A stretch of DNA of 64,000 bases from Lacticaseibacillus baoqingensis (GCF_003946165.1 NZ_RHOI01000003.1:1-64000), one strand, 5' to 3'. Shown: positions 39,904-49,590, counted from the stretch's first letter. Made by a program: numbers and translations. The notes: generated by a model from the sequence alone, not told the origin.

Positions 39904-40536
39904 TTATTTTAATTTTTCCGGTGCTTCATCCCATGACAGCCGTTCAAAATCCCGGCCATTCAAGGTCTTTAGCCGCGTGATCGTGGTGTTATGGAGCTTT
40001 GCCGGCTGGCGCAGCTGCGTAAAAGGCACCCCCATCAGCGTGTTCAATAACAGCTGAAAAACGATGCCATGAGCGACCACTAAGAGCTTGCCAGTGGGAT
40101 GGGCTGCCGTGGCACTGTTGATCACCGCCAAACTGCGGGTCAACACCCCGCGATAGGTCTCAGCCCCCACTTGATCAGCCGCTTTGGCATCAAATCCTGG
40201 CAAGTCGTGGAAATACAGATCAAGCAAGGCTGGTTCATCGACTGTAGCCATCGTTTGGCCGTCCCAGCGGCCCAGCTTCATCTCTCGCAGGCCATTGGCT
40301 GTCGCTACCGGCACTGGCTCAAGGTGTGCTGCTAAGATCAATTGCGTCGTCGTCACCGCCCGCGGCAAACTGGAGCTGATCGCCTGAACAAAATGGACGC
40401 CAGCTAATGCCTGGCCAACTGCTTGCGCGCCAGCAACGCCTTTAGCCGTTAGTGGCGAGTCACTTAAGCCGCCGTTAAAACATTGGCGCAAGTTGAGTTG
40501 CGTCTCTCCATGTCGCACAAAATAAAATTCAGTCAT
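39904..40536 (-). CDS. Histidine phosphatase (phosphoglycerate mutase-like)
   Basis: The 210-residue cytoplasmic protein has the histidine phosphatase signature FVRHGETQLNL (residues 6-16, catalytic His9) and the second His in VVAHGIVFQLLL (about 155-166), with an acid/base Glu in REMKLGRWDGQTM (about 82-94). It acts on phosphoesters of unknown identity; small metabolites such as phosphosugars are likely. Start ATG 40536 follows GGAGGGAAG. It is divergent from the TSUP permease with 54 bases between their starts. Confidence 0.88.
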   Translation of the reverse strand: MTEFYFVRHGETQLNLRQCFNGGLSDSPLTAKGVAGAQAVGQALAGVHFVQAISSSLPRAVTTTQLILAAHLEPVPVATANGLREMKLGRWDGQTMATVDEPALLDLYFHDLPGFDAKAADQVGAETYRGVLTRSLAVINSATAAHPTGKLLVVAHGIVFQLLLNTLMGVPFTQLRQPAKLHNTTITRLKTLNGRDFERLSWDEAPEKLK

Positions 40537-40590
40537 CGTCTTCCCTCCAAATTTCAGTATACTGGAAAGTATCGAGAACGGAGGCGGAAA

Positions 40591-41343
40591 ATGCATTTTT
40601 TACTGATCGATCTTTATTTATTGGCCGCTGGGATCGTTGCCGGCTTGCTGAGTACGATCGCCGGCATGGCCTCGCTGGTTTCTTATCCGGTGTTGCTGAG
40701 TATGGGCTTATCCCCTGTCGCCGCCAATGTGACTAACACCGCCTCACAAATTTTCACCGGCATTGGGTCGACGCTGAGTTCCGCACCTGAACTCAACTCA
40801 GCCAAACACGCCACTGGTGTCGTTACGGCTTGGGCTTTAAGCGGCAGTGTGCTGGGCTGTATCTTGTTGTTGGCCGCCCCGGCTGAATCCTTTGCCAAAG
40901 CCGTGCCATTTTTGATCGCCTTTGCCGGATGCTTGATGCTCTATTCCTTATTTGCCAAAGCAAAACCGGTTAAAGTCACCAAGCCGCATCCGCTGCTCAA
41001 AGGACTGGCTGTCTTTATCGTGGGGATCTACATCGGCTATTTTGGGGCGTCGGCAGGGGTGATCATGTTAGCGATCTTGATTTTAACGGAACACTTGCCT
41101 TTTGCCACCACCAATGCGATCAAGAATTTTGTCAGCTTCTCTGCCAACTTCTTGGCCATGTGTATCTATGCGTTCACCGCTGCGATCCACTGGGACTTGG
41201 TCATCAAGATGGGTATCGGCTTTTTGATCGGCGGCTGGCTAGGCCCGAAAATCGTCCGGCACGTGCCGATCCGCCCGCTGCGCATCGTGATCGCGATCGC
41301 TGCTTTTGGCTTAGCAGGGTATTTATTCATTACGACTTACTAG
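40591..41343 (+). CDS. TSUP (TauE/SafE) family permease
   Basis: The 250-residue membrane protein has seven or eight helices and the TSUP repeat: GIVAGLLSTIAGMASLVSYPVLL (split, about residues 12-34) and, in the second half, GIYIGYFGASAGVIMLAILIL (about 144-164). Members export sulfite, sulfoacetate or other small organic anions. Start at ATG 40591 is preceded by GGAGGCGG. It is a single gene; no terminator is obvious in 41344-41460, where I see no other feature. Confidence 0.85.
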   Translation: MHFLLIDLYLLAAGIVAGLLSTIAGMASLVSYPVLLSMGLSPVAANVTNTASQIFTGIGSTLSSAPELNSAKHATGVVTAWALSGSVLGCILLLAAPAESFAKAVPFLIAFAGCLMLYSLFAKAKPVKVTKPHPLLKGLAVFIVGIYIGYFGASAGVIMLAILILTEHLPFATTNAIKNFVSFSANFLAMCIYAFTAAIHWDLVIKMGIGFLIGGWLGPKIVRHVPIRPLRIVIAIAAFGLAGYLFITTY

Positions 41344-41478
41344 CTGCGGTTAATGTGCGATTAGGCCAGTACATTGAGGTCATTATCAGGCCCTATTGGG
41401 ATGTCAGCCCGCGTTGAACCAATTTAGGTCATTGCAGCACCGTCGAGTCGAGATTTCCCAGGAAAAGCCAGATATCGA

Positions 41479-41487
41479 TGGTATAAT
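41479..41487 (+). promoter_or_regulatory. Extended -10 promoter of the CcpN-like gene
   Basis: TG at 41479-41480 precedes a perfect TATAAT at 41482-41487, 30 bases before the start codon. A -35 is not clear. Confidence 0.55.
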
Positions 41488-41516
41488 ATAATTATTAAAC
41501 ATAGAAAGGACCTGTC

Positions 41517-42128
41517 ATGCAACTCACTGCGCGTCAAACCGAAATTCTTACGTTGCTCAAGGCTAAAAGCCCAATGACCGGCGAGGCGATCGCGACGCAT
41601 TTAGGGGTCGCGATCCCAACGATCCGCGTCGACTTGCGGGTTTTAACCGCCTTGGAGCTGCTGACATCCCGACCGAAAGTCGGCTACAGCTACCAGCAAG
41701 CGCCGGCCAAGACGGTGTCGGCTGATCAATATGCCACGCCGATCAAATCGATCATGCTGCCGACCACCGAGATCCGCCAAAACGCCACCCTGGAAGAGGC
41801 AGTCACCAAAATGTTTTTGGCCGATGTCGGCTCGCTATATGTGGTCGATGGCGACGGTGCTTTAGTCGGCTTGATCTCTCGTAAAGACTTGCTGCGTGCC
41901 AGCTTTACCAGCCGCGATGCGGAATCACTGGTTGCCAGCATCGTCATGACCCGCATGCCAAACGTCATCACCGTCACCCCTGATACCACGATCAAAACGG
42001 CCAGCGAACTGCTTTTGCGCCATGATGTGGATTCACTGCCGGTAGTGTCAGACGACGATCCGCAACACGCCATTGGCAAAATCACCAAAAACCGGATCTT
42101 TGCGTACTTTGTGCAAGCGGCGAAATAA
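41517..42128 (+). CDS. CcpN/YqzB-like HTH-CBS regulator
   Basis: The 203-residue protein has an N-terminal winged helix (residues about 1-60; TGEAIATHLGVAIPTIRVDLRVLTAL) and two CBS domains (about 75-130 and 140-200), the layout of CcpN, which represses gluconeogenic genes and senses ATP/ADP through its CBS pair. It lies 240 bases upstream of ppdK in the same direction, which in Firmicutes is a common pairing, so PPDK is its likely target. Ribosome site AGAAAGGA. A strong terminator at 42144 separates it from ppdK. Confidence 0.87.
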   Translation: MQLTARQTEILTLLKAKSPMTGEAIATHLGVAIPTIRVDLRVLTALELLTSRPKVGYSYQQAPAKTVSADQYATPIKSIMLPTTEIRQNATLEEAVTKMFLADVGSLYVVDGDGALVGLISRKDLLRASFTSRDAESLVASIVMTRMPNVITVTPDTTIKTASELLLRHDVDSLPVVSDDDPQHAIGKITKNRIFAYFVQAAK

Positions 42129-42143
42129 AATTTTTTCTGACTA

Positions 42144-42170
42144 GCGACTGCCATAGCAGTCGCTTTTTTT
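42144..42170 (+). terminator. Terminator of the CcpN-like gene
   Basis: GCGACTG/CAGTCGC with a 6-base loop, then seven T. Confidence 0.9.
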
Positions 42171-42282
42171 GTGGTCTGCAAAGCGCCTCTGTCGCCTACT
42201 ATACCGATTTCCGCGCCTGGTCGCCATTGCTAGTGGTCCGGACCAAAATGTTTAAGATTTACCGATAGACCAATTTTTTTGC

Positions 42283-42320
42283 TGAAAGCGCTTGCCTTTT
42301 TCTCAAATAAATAATACATT
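42283..42320 (+). promoter_or_regulatory. ppdK promoter overlapped by a cre site
   Basis: TTGCCT (42292-42297), 17 bases, TACATT (42315-42320). TGAAAGCGCTTGCC (42283-42296) matches the cre consensus at 13 of 14 positions and covers the -35. An ATACATTGTAT palindrome (42313-42323) covers the -10 and could be the CcpN-like operator. Confidence 0.7.
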
Positions 42321-42368
42321 GTATATCGTAAATATGTGATGTCTTAATAAATCGAGAGAAGGGCTAAT

Positions 42369-44993
42369 ATGACCAAACAAATCTATACCTTTGCAGAAGG
42401 CAACATGAACATGCGGGAGCTGCTTGGCGGCAAAGGGGCCAACCTGGCAGAAATGACCAATCTCGGCATTCCTGTTCCGCATGGCTTCACCATTACCACC
42501 GCCGCATGTCACGATTTTCAACACCAGCATGTCCTTAGCCAAGGCCTCCAAGCAGAACTGGCGACGGCTTTGAGTACCTTAGCCGCCACGACTGGGAAGC
42601 GCTTTGATGATCCCGTGGCGCCTTTGCTGGTATCCGTGCGCTCTGGAGCCCCGATCTCGATGCCTGGCATGATGGATACGATCTTGAATATCGGCCTCAA
42701 CGACACGACTGTCGACACCTTAGCCGAGTTGACCCAAAACCCGCGCTTTGCTTACGACAGCTATCGGCGGCTATTGGCGATGTTTGGCAATGTAGTTTAT
42801 GGCATCCCCGAACAGCGCTTCGACGATATTTTGACCACGGTCAAGCAAGCGCAAGGGTATGAATCAGATCTGGATTTGACCACTGCCGACTTGCAAGAAA
42901 TCGTCACCCAATTCAAAGGCTTGTATCACGATACCGACGCCGGGGTCTTTCCGCAATCGCCTAAAGCCCAACTTGAAGCGGCGATCACCGCCGTCTTCGC
43001 TTCTTGGGATAACCATCGCGCCCGAGTCTATCGTGCCCAAAATCACATTGCCGACACCTTAGGCACCGCGGTGAATGTGTGTGAAATGGTCTTTGGCAAC
43101 GCTGGTTGTGATTCTGGTACCGGCGTCGCGTTCACCCGCGATCCCGCGACTGGCGCGCATGCCTTGTTTGGCGAATATTTGATGAATGCCCAAGGCGAAG
43201 ACGTGGTTTCTGGGGTGCGCACCCCGCAACCGGTCGCTGCCTTGCAAGAAAGCCTTCCGGCAGTTTACGATCAGCTCGTCGCCATTGCCAATAAATTAGA
43301 AACGCATTACCGCGACATGCAAGACCTGGAATTCACCATTGAACACGGCCATTTGTTCTTGCTGCAAGCGCGCGCCGGCAAACGCACCACCGCCGCTGCT
43401 TTGCAAATCGCCTGCGACCAAGTTGACGAAGGCTTGATCACCCGCGATGAAGCTCTGATGCGCTTAGATCCTGAAGCTTTAAGCGACATGCTGCATCCCG
43501 AATTTGATCCGACGATCTTAGCGGCAGCCACGCCTTTAGCCACTGGCTTGCCGGCTTCTCCTGGGGCGGCAGCCGGACAGGTTTACTTTACCGCCCAAGC
43601 GGCCAAAGAAGCTGCTGATGCCGGCAAAAAGGTCATCTTAGTCCGCCAAGACACGTCGCCAGAAGATATTGATGGCATGATCGCCAGTGCCGCCATCGTC
43701 ACCGCCCGCGGCGGAATGACCTCCCACGCTGCCGTCGTCGCCCGTGGCATGGGCGCCACCGCCGTCGTTGGGGTGCAGGCATTAAGCGTCAAAGACGATC
43801 AAGCCACCATCGGCGACCACCAGCTGCAAGCTGGGGATTGGCTTTCGGTTGATGGGGCCAGCGGCCACTTGTATCTCGGCGAATTGCCGCTTGTTGCCAC
43901 TGGCGTCCAAAACAGTTTGACCACCTTCTTGAACTGGGCCAAAGACCGCGCCACGATGGCGGTTTATGCCAATGCAGACACCCCTAAAGACTTGCAGCGC
44001 GCCTTGGAATTTGGTGCCGACGGCGTCGGGTTGACCCGCACCGAGCACATGTTCTTCCAACCCGAGCGCTTGATCGAAATGCGGCGGATGATCTTAGCCG
44101 ACACCCCGCAAGCACGCCAAGCACCACTGGCCGCGTTAGAAAAGATGCAAGAAGACGACTTTTATCACATTTACAAGCTGGCTGGCACCAAGTCGGTCAC
44201 GATCCGCTTGCTCGACCCGCCATTACATGAATTTCTCCCGCATGACGACCGCGAGATCCAAGCCGTTGCCAAGCAGCTGGGCATGACGCGGACCGACTTG
44301 ACGGCGCGCGTTGCTGCTTTAAAAGAAGTCAATCCTATGTTAGGCCACCGCGGCGACCGGTTGGCGGTCACCTTCCCGGAGATCTACCAAATGCAAGTCC
44401 GCGCCTTGATGCATGCCGTCGTACGCCTTGACCATGAAGGCTTGACCGTCACCCCGCATATCATGATCCCGTTGACCAATACGGAAGCAGAAATGGTCGC
44501 GATGCGTGACTTAGTCCAAAAAGTGGTCACCACCATTGCTGCCGGCAATCGGCTCAATGTGCATGCTGAAATCGGGACAATGGTCGAAACCCCGCGGGCA
44601 TGCGTCACCGCATCTGCGATCGCGCATGGCGCAGACTTCTTCAGCTTTGGCACCAACGACCTCACCCAGCTGACGTTTGCTTATTCACGCGATGACGTCG
44701 CCAGCTTCTTGCCGGCTTATCGTCAGCAAGGCTTGATCAAAGCAGATCCCTTCCAGCATATCGATCAAGCTGGCGTCGGCGCCTTGATGCAACTGGCGAT
44801 CGCCGGCGGCCGCCAAACCAAACCAGAACTGCCAATCGGCGTGTGTGGTGAAGTCGGCGGCGACCCGCAAAGCGTGGCCTTCTTCAACACGCTTGGGGTC
44901 AACTATGTTTCTTGCTCCCCATACCGTGTCCCGGTGGCCCGCTTAGCAGCGGCGCAAGCGGCGATCACGGCCAATGCGGCGATCACAGCCTAA
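42369..44993 (+). CDS. ppdK: Pyruvate, phosphate dikinase
   Basis: The 874-residue enzyme interconverts pyruvate, ATP and Pi with PEP, AMP and PPi, giving gluconeogenesis from pyruvate in the cytoplasm. The nucleotide-binding N-domain (1-340) starts LLGGKGANLAEMTNLGIPVPHGFTI (split), the swivelling His domain has the catalytic His in GGMTSHAAVVARGMG (about residues 448-462) and the PEP barrel has GVGLTRTEHMFF and GTNDLTQLTF, with the terminal CGEVGGDP. Full family length. A CcpN-like regulator is upstream; no separate regulatory kinase/phosphorylase (PDRP) gene is nearby. Confidence 0.97.
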   Translation: MTKQIYTFAEGNMNMRELLGGKGANLAEMTNLGIPVPHGFTITTAACHDFQHQHVLSQGLQAELATALSTLAATTGKRFDDPVAPLLVSVRSGAPISMPGMMDTILNIGLNDTTVDTLAELTQNPRFAYDSYRRLLAMFGNVVYGIPEQRFDDILTTVKQAQGYESDLDLTTADLQEIVTQFKGLYHDTDAGVFPQSPKAQLEAAITAVFASWDNHRARVYRAQNHIADTLGTAVNVCEMVFGNAGCDSGTGVAFTRDPATGAHALFGEYLMNAQGEDVVSGVRTPQPVAALQESLPAVYDQLVAIANKLETHYRDMQDLEFTIEHGHLFLLQARAGKRTTAAALQIACDQVDEGLITRDEALMRLDPEALSDMLHPEFDPTILAAATPLATGLPASPGAAAGQVYFTAQAAKEAADAGKKVILVRQDTSPEDIDGMIASAAIVTARGGMTSHAAVVARGMGATAVVGVQALSVKDDQATIGDHQLQAGDWLSVDGASGHLYLGELPLVATGVQNSLTTFLNWAKDRATMAVYANADTPKDLQRALEFGADGVGLTRTEHMFFQPERLIEMRRMILADTPQARQAPLAALEKMQEDDFYHIYKLAGTKSVTIRLLDPPLHEFLPHDDREIQAVAKQLGMTRTDLTARVAALKEVNPMLGHRGDRLAVTFPEIYQMQVRALMHAVVRLDHEGLTVTPHIMIPLTNTEAEMVAMRDLVQKVVTTIAAGNRLNVHAEIGTMVETPRACVTASAIAHGADFFSFGTNDLTQLTFAYSRDDVASFLPAYRQQGLIKADPFQHIDQAGVGALMQLAIAGGRQTKPELPIGVCGEVGGDPQSVAFFNTLGVNYVSCSPYRVPVARLAAAQAAITANAAITA

Positions 44994-45044
44994 CTATGCC
45001 TACCATGTCGCAGATCGTTAGTTGTTATCGGCTTTAACCGCACA

Positions 45045-45079
45045 CAAAGAGGGTAAGCCCAACCGGCTTACCCTCTTTG
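45045..45079. terminator. Bidirectional terminator between ppdK and the DUF59 gene
   Basis: CAAAGAGGGTAAGCC pairs perfectly with GGCTTACCCTCTTTG; 5-base loop. Confidence 0.85.
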
Positions 45080-45098
45080 TCATGCATGGCGTTGTTGC

Positions 45099-45443
45099 TC
45101 AATGGACACTGATGCCTAGCGCCATACGGCCATAACGGCTGATCCGCGTCATCTGCCAAGCAGGTGACCAGACCACTTTAACGGCGACCGAATCGATCTC
45201 GTCAAGTTGCGTGAGCGCCGCCGTGATTTGATCGGGCACTTCTTCAAGGCAAGAGCAGCCCATTTCTGAGAAGCTTAAGACCAAATCGCAATGCCGGTTT
45301 TCATCGACATAAACTTCATAGATGAAACCCAAGTTATAGATATCCACGCCTAGCTCGTCGTCGTAGATCGTCTCCAGTTTTTCGGCGATCTTATCGCCAA
45401 GCGCCCAAGCGCGGTCGTTTACTTTAATATCGTCTCGCATCAT
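45099..45443 (-). CDS. DUF59/MIP18-family Fe-S assembly protein (SufT-like)
   Basis: The 114-residue protein has the MIP18 fold: an N-terminal helix, the sequence ETIYDDELGVDIYNLGFIYEVYV (split, about residues 16-38; the DPE..ID..LGLVY-type motif) and a late Cys pair in EMGCSCLEEVPDQI (about 56-69), where the Cys may hold iron or a cluster. Such proteins help to mature iron-sulfur enzymes. It lies 42 bases downstream of ilvD, a [Fe-S] dehydratase, and is probably co-transcribed, which suggests a dedicated maturation role. Start ATG 45443 follows AAAGGA. Confidence 0.85.
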   Translation of the reverse strand: MMRDDIKVNDRAWALGDKIAEKLETIYDDELGVDIYNLGFIYEVYVDENRHCDLVLSFSEMGCSCLEEVPDQITAALTQLDEIDSVAVKVVWSPAWQMTRISRYGRMALGISVH

Positions 45444-45485
45444 CTTTGATCCTTTCAACGGGCTAGTGTGCCTTTTTGATTCGAA

Positions 45486-47183
45486 TTACTTTTTCCAAAA
45501 ATCGGTGGTCGCACCTGTGGCGGCACTGGAAACCAGATGTGCATACTTGCCTAACACTCCGCGAGTTTCCAATGGCGGCAGCTTGAGTTGCCTGCGCCGC
45601 TCGGCCAATTCTGCATCTGAAACTTCCATGGTCAATTCACGTGTATCTTGATCGATGATGATCGTATCGCCTGTCTTCAACAAGGCAATGTTGCCGCCAT
45701 CTTGTGCTTCAGGGGCGATATGCCCAACCACGAAGCCGTGAGAACCGCCGGAAAAACGCCCATCCGTCAACAAGGCCACCGATTCGCCTTGGCCTTTACC
45801 GCTTAATAAGCCTGACAAGGTCAGCATTTCTGGCATGCCAGGGCCGCCTTTAGGGCCAACGTAGCGGACAACCACACAATCGCCAGGGACGACTTCATCG
45901 GCCATCACCGCATCGATGGCTGCTTGTTCGCTATCAAACACTTTGGCAGGGCCCACGTGCCGGCGCGTCTTCAAGCCAGAAACCTTGACCACACAACCTT
46001 CAGTGGATAAGTTGCCGTGTAAAATGATCAGCGGACCATCTTCGCGCAACGGCTTGTCCAGTGGCATGATCACCTTTTGCCCTGGGGTGAGATCTGGGAA
46101 TTCTGCCAGATTTTCCGCCACAGTTTTGCCGGTGCAAGTCATGCAATCGCCATGTAAGTAGCCGTTTTTCAACAGCAGCTTTTCAACGGCAGTCACGCCG
46201 CCGGCTTTATACAAGTCATACATGACATATTTGCCAGATGGCTTCAAGTCAGCGATATGCGGGACCTTCTTTTGGAAGGTATTGAAATCATCGATCGTCA
46301 TCTCAACATTTGCTGCATGGGCGATCGCTAACAAATGCAGCACGGAATTCGTCGAACCGCCTAAGGCCATGATCACCGTCAAAGCATTTTCAAAGGCTTC
46401 GCGAGTTAAAATATCATGTGGGTAGATCCCTTTTTTCAATAAGTTGACAACGGCTTTACCGGCAGCTTCAACATCTTGGTGCTTTTCATCAGAAATGCCT
46501 GGATGGGATGCCGAACCTGGCAAGCTCATGCCCATGACTTCGATCGCCGAAGCCATGGTGTTGGCGGTGTACATCCCCCCACAAGCACCAGGGCCTGGGC
46601 AGGCGTTGCATTCGATGCGGCGCACTTCTTCTTCGGACATTTCGCCAGCATTCATGGCCCCAACCGCTTCAAATACAGACACCAAGTCAATATCTTTGCC
46701 GTCGAGTTTCCCTGGCATGATCGTGCCGCCATAAACAAAGATCGAAGGAATATCCGCATTGGCCATGGCGATCAAGCTGCCAGGCATGTTCTTATCGCAG
46801 CCGCCGACTGCAACCAAGGCATCGGCATTATGCCCGCCAACAGCTGCTTCCATGGAGTCGGCGATGATGTCACGGCTAGGCAGGGAATAACGCATCCCTG
46901 GCGTCGACATCGAGATCCCATCAGAAACGGTGATGGTCCCAAATTGCACCGGCCAGCCGCCTGCTTCTTGGACCCCTTTTTTCGCATCAAGACTCAATTT
47001 GTCTAGATGCATGTTACAAGGCGTGTTTTCCGCCCAGGTACTGATGACGCCAACAATCGGTTTCTTAAAATCTTCATCTTGCATGCCGGTGGCACGCATC
47101 ATCGCGCGGTTAGCGGATTTAACGATCCCATCATAGACATGACTGCGAATCCGATAATCCTTGGGTGATTCGTCATTAGCCAT
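45486..47183 (-). CDS. ilvD: Dihydroxy-acid dehydratase
   Basis: The 565-residue Fe-S dehydratase makes the 2-oxo acids of valine and isoleucine synthesis (and pantothenate). Cluster ligands are seen in [10 protein letters not shown] (about residues 54-63), GGCDKNMPG (about 125-133) and [20 protein letters not shown] (about 194-213); the catalytic Ser/Mg region is [20 protein letters not shown] (about 474-493). Start at ATG 47183 behind AAAGGGG. No other ilv biosynthetic gene is adjacent; ilvE is 20 kb away. Divergent from yaaA. Confidence 0.96.
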   Translation of the reverse strand: MANDESPKDYRIRSHVYDGIVKSANRAMMRATGMQDEDFKKPIVGVISTWAENTPCNMHLDKLSLDAKKGVQEAGGWPVQFGTITVSDGISMSTPGMRYSLPSRDIIADSMEAAVGGHNADALVAVGGCDKNMPGSLIAMANADIPSIFVYGGTIMPGKLDGKDIDLVSVFEAVGAMNAGEMSEEEVRRIECNACPGPGACGGMYTANTMASAIEVMGMSLPGSASHPGISDEKHQDVEAAGKAVVNLLKKGIYPHDILTREAFENALTVIMALGGSTNSVLHLLAIAHAANVEMTIDDFNTFQKKVPHIADLKPSGKYVMYDLYKAGGVTAVEKLLLKNGYLHGDCMTCTGKTVAENLAEFPDLTPGQKVIMPLDKPLREDGPLIILHGNLSTEGCVVKVSGLKTRRHVGPAKVFDSEQAAIDAVMADEVVPGDCVVVRYVGPKGGPGMPEMLTLSGLLSGKGQGESVALLTDGRFSGGSHGFVVGHIAPEAQDGGNIALLKTGDTIIIDQDTRELTMEVSDAELAERRRQLKLPPLETRGVLGKYAHLVSSAATGATTDFWKK

Positions 47184-47360
47184 TTGAAACGCCCCTTTCA
47201 GGTGTAGAGTATGTAAAACGCGACGCAAAATCGGCAATTGCCAATTTCTTTCACCACATTTTAATTGAATTCTAACACTTTTTTATAATTGTTCACAGAC
47301 AAACTTGCGGCCCTCGCGTTAATTTTACTAACATTAGGATTTTCCCTAAAGGAGGGTCGT

Positions 47361-48101
47361 ATGCAGATCATCATTTCCCCGACCAAACAAATGCAAGTGG
47401 ATACCGACACCTTTTTACCCCAAGGTTTGCCACGATACTTACCAGAAGCGCAAACTCTTTTACGCCGCTTGCAGTCCTTAGATTATGCCCAAGCCAAAGC
47501 CTTGTGGCAATGCAGCGATAAGCTGGCGCAACCCAATTTTGCGCGCCTGCAAACGATGGCTTTGACCCAACAGTTGACCCCGGCGATCTTAGCTTTTGTG
47601 GGGATCCAGTATCGGTATATGGCGCCGGATCTATTCACCGCTCCAGCATTAGCCTATATCCAAGCCTACTTGCGGATCCTATCAGGTTTTTATGGCAGCT
47701 TGCGGCCTTTTGACGGGATCGTGCCTTATCGCTTAGAGCTAGGCGCCCGCTTGGCAGTGGCCCAAGCGCCTGACTTGTACGCTTTTTGGGGCGATACACT
47801 TTATGCCAGCCTAGATTGGTCCCAACCAGTGCTCAACTTAGCCTCCCAAGAATATGCCAAGGCGATCACGCCTTATCTGCAGCCGCAAGACCGCTTGATC
47901 ACCGTCGTTTTTGGCCAATATGTCAACGGCAAGATCAAAACGCGCGCCACCCTAGCCAAAATGGCGCGCGGCCAAATGGTGCGGTATCTGGCAGAAAATA
48001 ACGTGACGACACTCACTGGCGTCACCCGCTTCGATCATCCCGATTACCGCTTTGCACCAGATTTGAGTCACCCTGACCGGCTGGTTTTCCTGCATCAATA
48101 A
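47361..48101 (+). CDS. yaaA: YaaA peroxide-stress family protein
   Basis: The 246-residue protein has the YaaA/DUF328 signatures: IIISPTKQM at the start, FVGIQYRYMAPD (about residues 80-91), LRILSGFYGSLRPFDGIVPYRLELG (split, about 105-129) and FWGDTL. YaaA lowers free iron and oxidative DNA damage and has a DNA-binding helix-hairpin-helix region in E. coli. I place the start at ATG 47361 behind AAAGGAGGG. It is monocistronic. Confidence 0.93.
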   Translation: MQIIISPTKQMQVDTDTFLPQGLPRYLPEAQTLLRRLQSLDYAQAKALWQCSDKLAQPNFARLQTMALTQQLTPAILAFVGIQYRYMAPDLFTAPALAYIQAYLRILSGFYGSLRPFDGIVPYRLELGARLAVAQAPDLYAFWGDTLYASLDWSQPVLNLASQEYAKAITPYLQPQDRLITVVFGQYVNGKIKTRATLAKMARGQMVRYLAENNVTTLTGVTRFDHPDYRFAPDLSHPDRLVFLHQ

Positions 48102-48105
48102 AGCT

Positions 48106-48144
48106 AAAACGCGCATCAGCTGCCGACCGCTGATGCGCGTTTTT
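48106..48144. terminator. Bidirectional terminator after yaaA
   Basis: AAAACGCGCATCAGC pairs with GCTGATGCGCGTTTTT; 8-base loop. It also serves the convergent phosphoribosyltransferase gene. Confidence 0.85.
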
Positions 48145-48147
48145 AAA

Positions 48148-48702
48148 TTATTGGTCTGATTTAAACAGCGGCAGCGGCGCTAAGCAGATCACATCTTGGC
48201 GCAAAGCGGCGGCCCCTTCAGCTAAAACCGCCGCTTGGGCGACGACATGCGCATCCACTTGCGCCAATAACGCTTGCGCCGCTTGCAGCGACTGGCCAGA
48301 TGAGATCACATCATCGACTAAGATCACCGTTTTGCCAGCTAGACGCGCCGCATCTTCGCCGGCCAACACCAGCTGTTGCGGCGCTTGCGTCGTGATCGCA
48401 TGCACGGTCGTCGTCAATGGGTCTTGCATATAGTCTTTGACGGTTTTACGCAACACCACAAACCGCGGCTGCAGCCGGCGCGCAGCTAATGCTTGGGCTA
48501 AGGGGATCCCTTTGCTTTCCAGTGTGACCAGCATCGCCTCAGGAAACGCTGCGAGCCGCTTAGCTAATTCAGCTGCGGCATAGGTGGTCAACTCTGCATC
48601 GCCTAATAAGACAAAAGAGGCGATCGTGATCCCATTAGGCAGGGTTTGCAGCGGCAATTCACGCTGTAATGGGCCCAGTTGCAACAGATACGAACGTGAC
48701 AT
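48148..48702 (-). CDS. Purine-type phosphoribosyltransferase family protein
   Basis: The 184-residue type I PRTase has the PRPP loop VILVDDVISSGQSLQAA (about residues 126-142), the preceding TLESKGIPLAQALA pocket (about 61-74) and the flexible-loop region RKTVKDYMQDP (about 84-94). The wording resembles adenine and xanthine phosphoribosyltransferases, but the protein is divergent and the purine specificity is unclear. No PurR box or purine riboswitch is visible. Single gene, AGGAAG before the ATG. Confidence 0.82.
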   Translation of the reverse strand: MSRSYLLQLGPLQRELPLQTLPNGITIASFVLLGDAELTTYAAAELAKRLAAFPEAMLVTLESKGIPLAQALAARRLQPRFVVLRKTVKDYMQDPLTTTVHAITTQAPQQLVLAGEDAARLAGKTVILVDDVISSGQSLQAAQALLAQVDAHVVAQAAVLAEGAAALRQDVICLAPLPLFKSDQ

Positions 48703-48776
48703 AGACTTCCTCCAGTAAGGTTCGTTAATGCCTATATTTTACACCTATTTACGCTGATTGCATCTGATTTTACGCC

Positions 48777-48816
48777 AAAAAAAGAACGATTTCCCCTCGC
48801 CATCAGAAAATCGTTC
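48777..48816 (-). terminator. Terminator of the GH65/pgmB/HAD operon
   Basis: Minus strand GAACGATTT/AAATCGTTC with a 15-base loop, followed by seven T. Confidence 0.8.
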
Positions 48817-48822
48817 ATTAAA

Positions 48823-49590
48823 TCAAATCAAGCCATAGTGTTTCAATCCATGCGCAATGCCATGCGCCATGTTGCTGGTCGTGACAAACTCTGCCACTTG
48901 CTTCACTGCCGCAGAGCCATTGCCCATTGCCACCGGATGATCTACCAACTGCAGCATCGGCAGATCATTGGCTTCGTCGCCAAAGGCATAAGTCGGCACG
49001 CCTTTTAGCGCACTAGTCGTCAACAAATGGGTGATCCCAGTTTGTTTGGAGACCCCCGCAAGCATCGTGTCCAAGCCGCGAATGTTATTGCGCACCAAGC
49101 TCAATCGTTGGGCAAAATCCGTTTGAAACTGCCCTTCTCGGCCGCGATCAAAGACAAACATAAAATTCACGTCATGGTGCTTGGGCCATTGCGGGTCAAC
49201 ATGCGGGGTCAAATGCAGGAGCTGATAATTTTCTGCCGTATCCGCATTTTCAGCACTCAACGCAAACCCAGACTCGTTGTACCAGCCCACCGGATCGCCT
49301 AGGGCCGTCGCGTAATCGGTCAGCTGTTGGACCAAAGGTGTCGGGATCACTTCAGCAAATTGCCGCTGGCCGGCGATCTGCACATAACTGCCATTCGCGG
49401 CGACTAAACTGTCGATCCCAGTTTGGTCAAGGACATATTGGATCTCGAAGCGATTGCGGCCGGTAGCGATCACCGGCAAGCTGTCATTGGCGCGCATTGC
49501 CTGTATGGCCTGCAGCGTATCCGGCGCCAGCGACTTGTCATCTTGAAACAACGTGCCATCCAGGTCAAAAAAAACGATCGCTTTAACCAC
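48823..49590 (-). CDS. HAD-superfamily Cof-type sugar phosphatase
   Basis: The 255-residue protein has the HAD motifs FFDLDGTLF (about residues 7-15), VIATGRN (about 43-49) and, near the C-terminus, FGDEANDLPML (about 205-215), with a Cof-type C2 cap between. Such enzymes dephosphorylate sugar phosphates or flavin precursors. I choose a GTG start at 49590 behind GGAGGTGG, eight bases inside the end of pgmB, so it is co-translated with the maltose-type phosphorolysis genes and may adjust their sugar-phosphate pool. Confidence 0.88.
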   Translation of the reverse strand: MVKAIVFFDLDGTLFQDDKSLAPDTLQAIQAMRANDSLPVIATGRNRFEIQYVLDQTGIDSLVAANGSYVQIAGQRQFAEVIPTPLVQQLTDYATALGDPVGWYNESGFALSAENADTAENYQLLHLTPHVDPQWPKHHDVNFMFVFDRGREGQFQTDFAQRLSLVRNNIRGLDTMLAGVSKQTGITHLLTTSALKGVPTYAFGDEANDLPMLQLVDHPVAMGNGSAAVKQVAEFVTTSNMAHGIAHGLKHYGLI

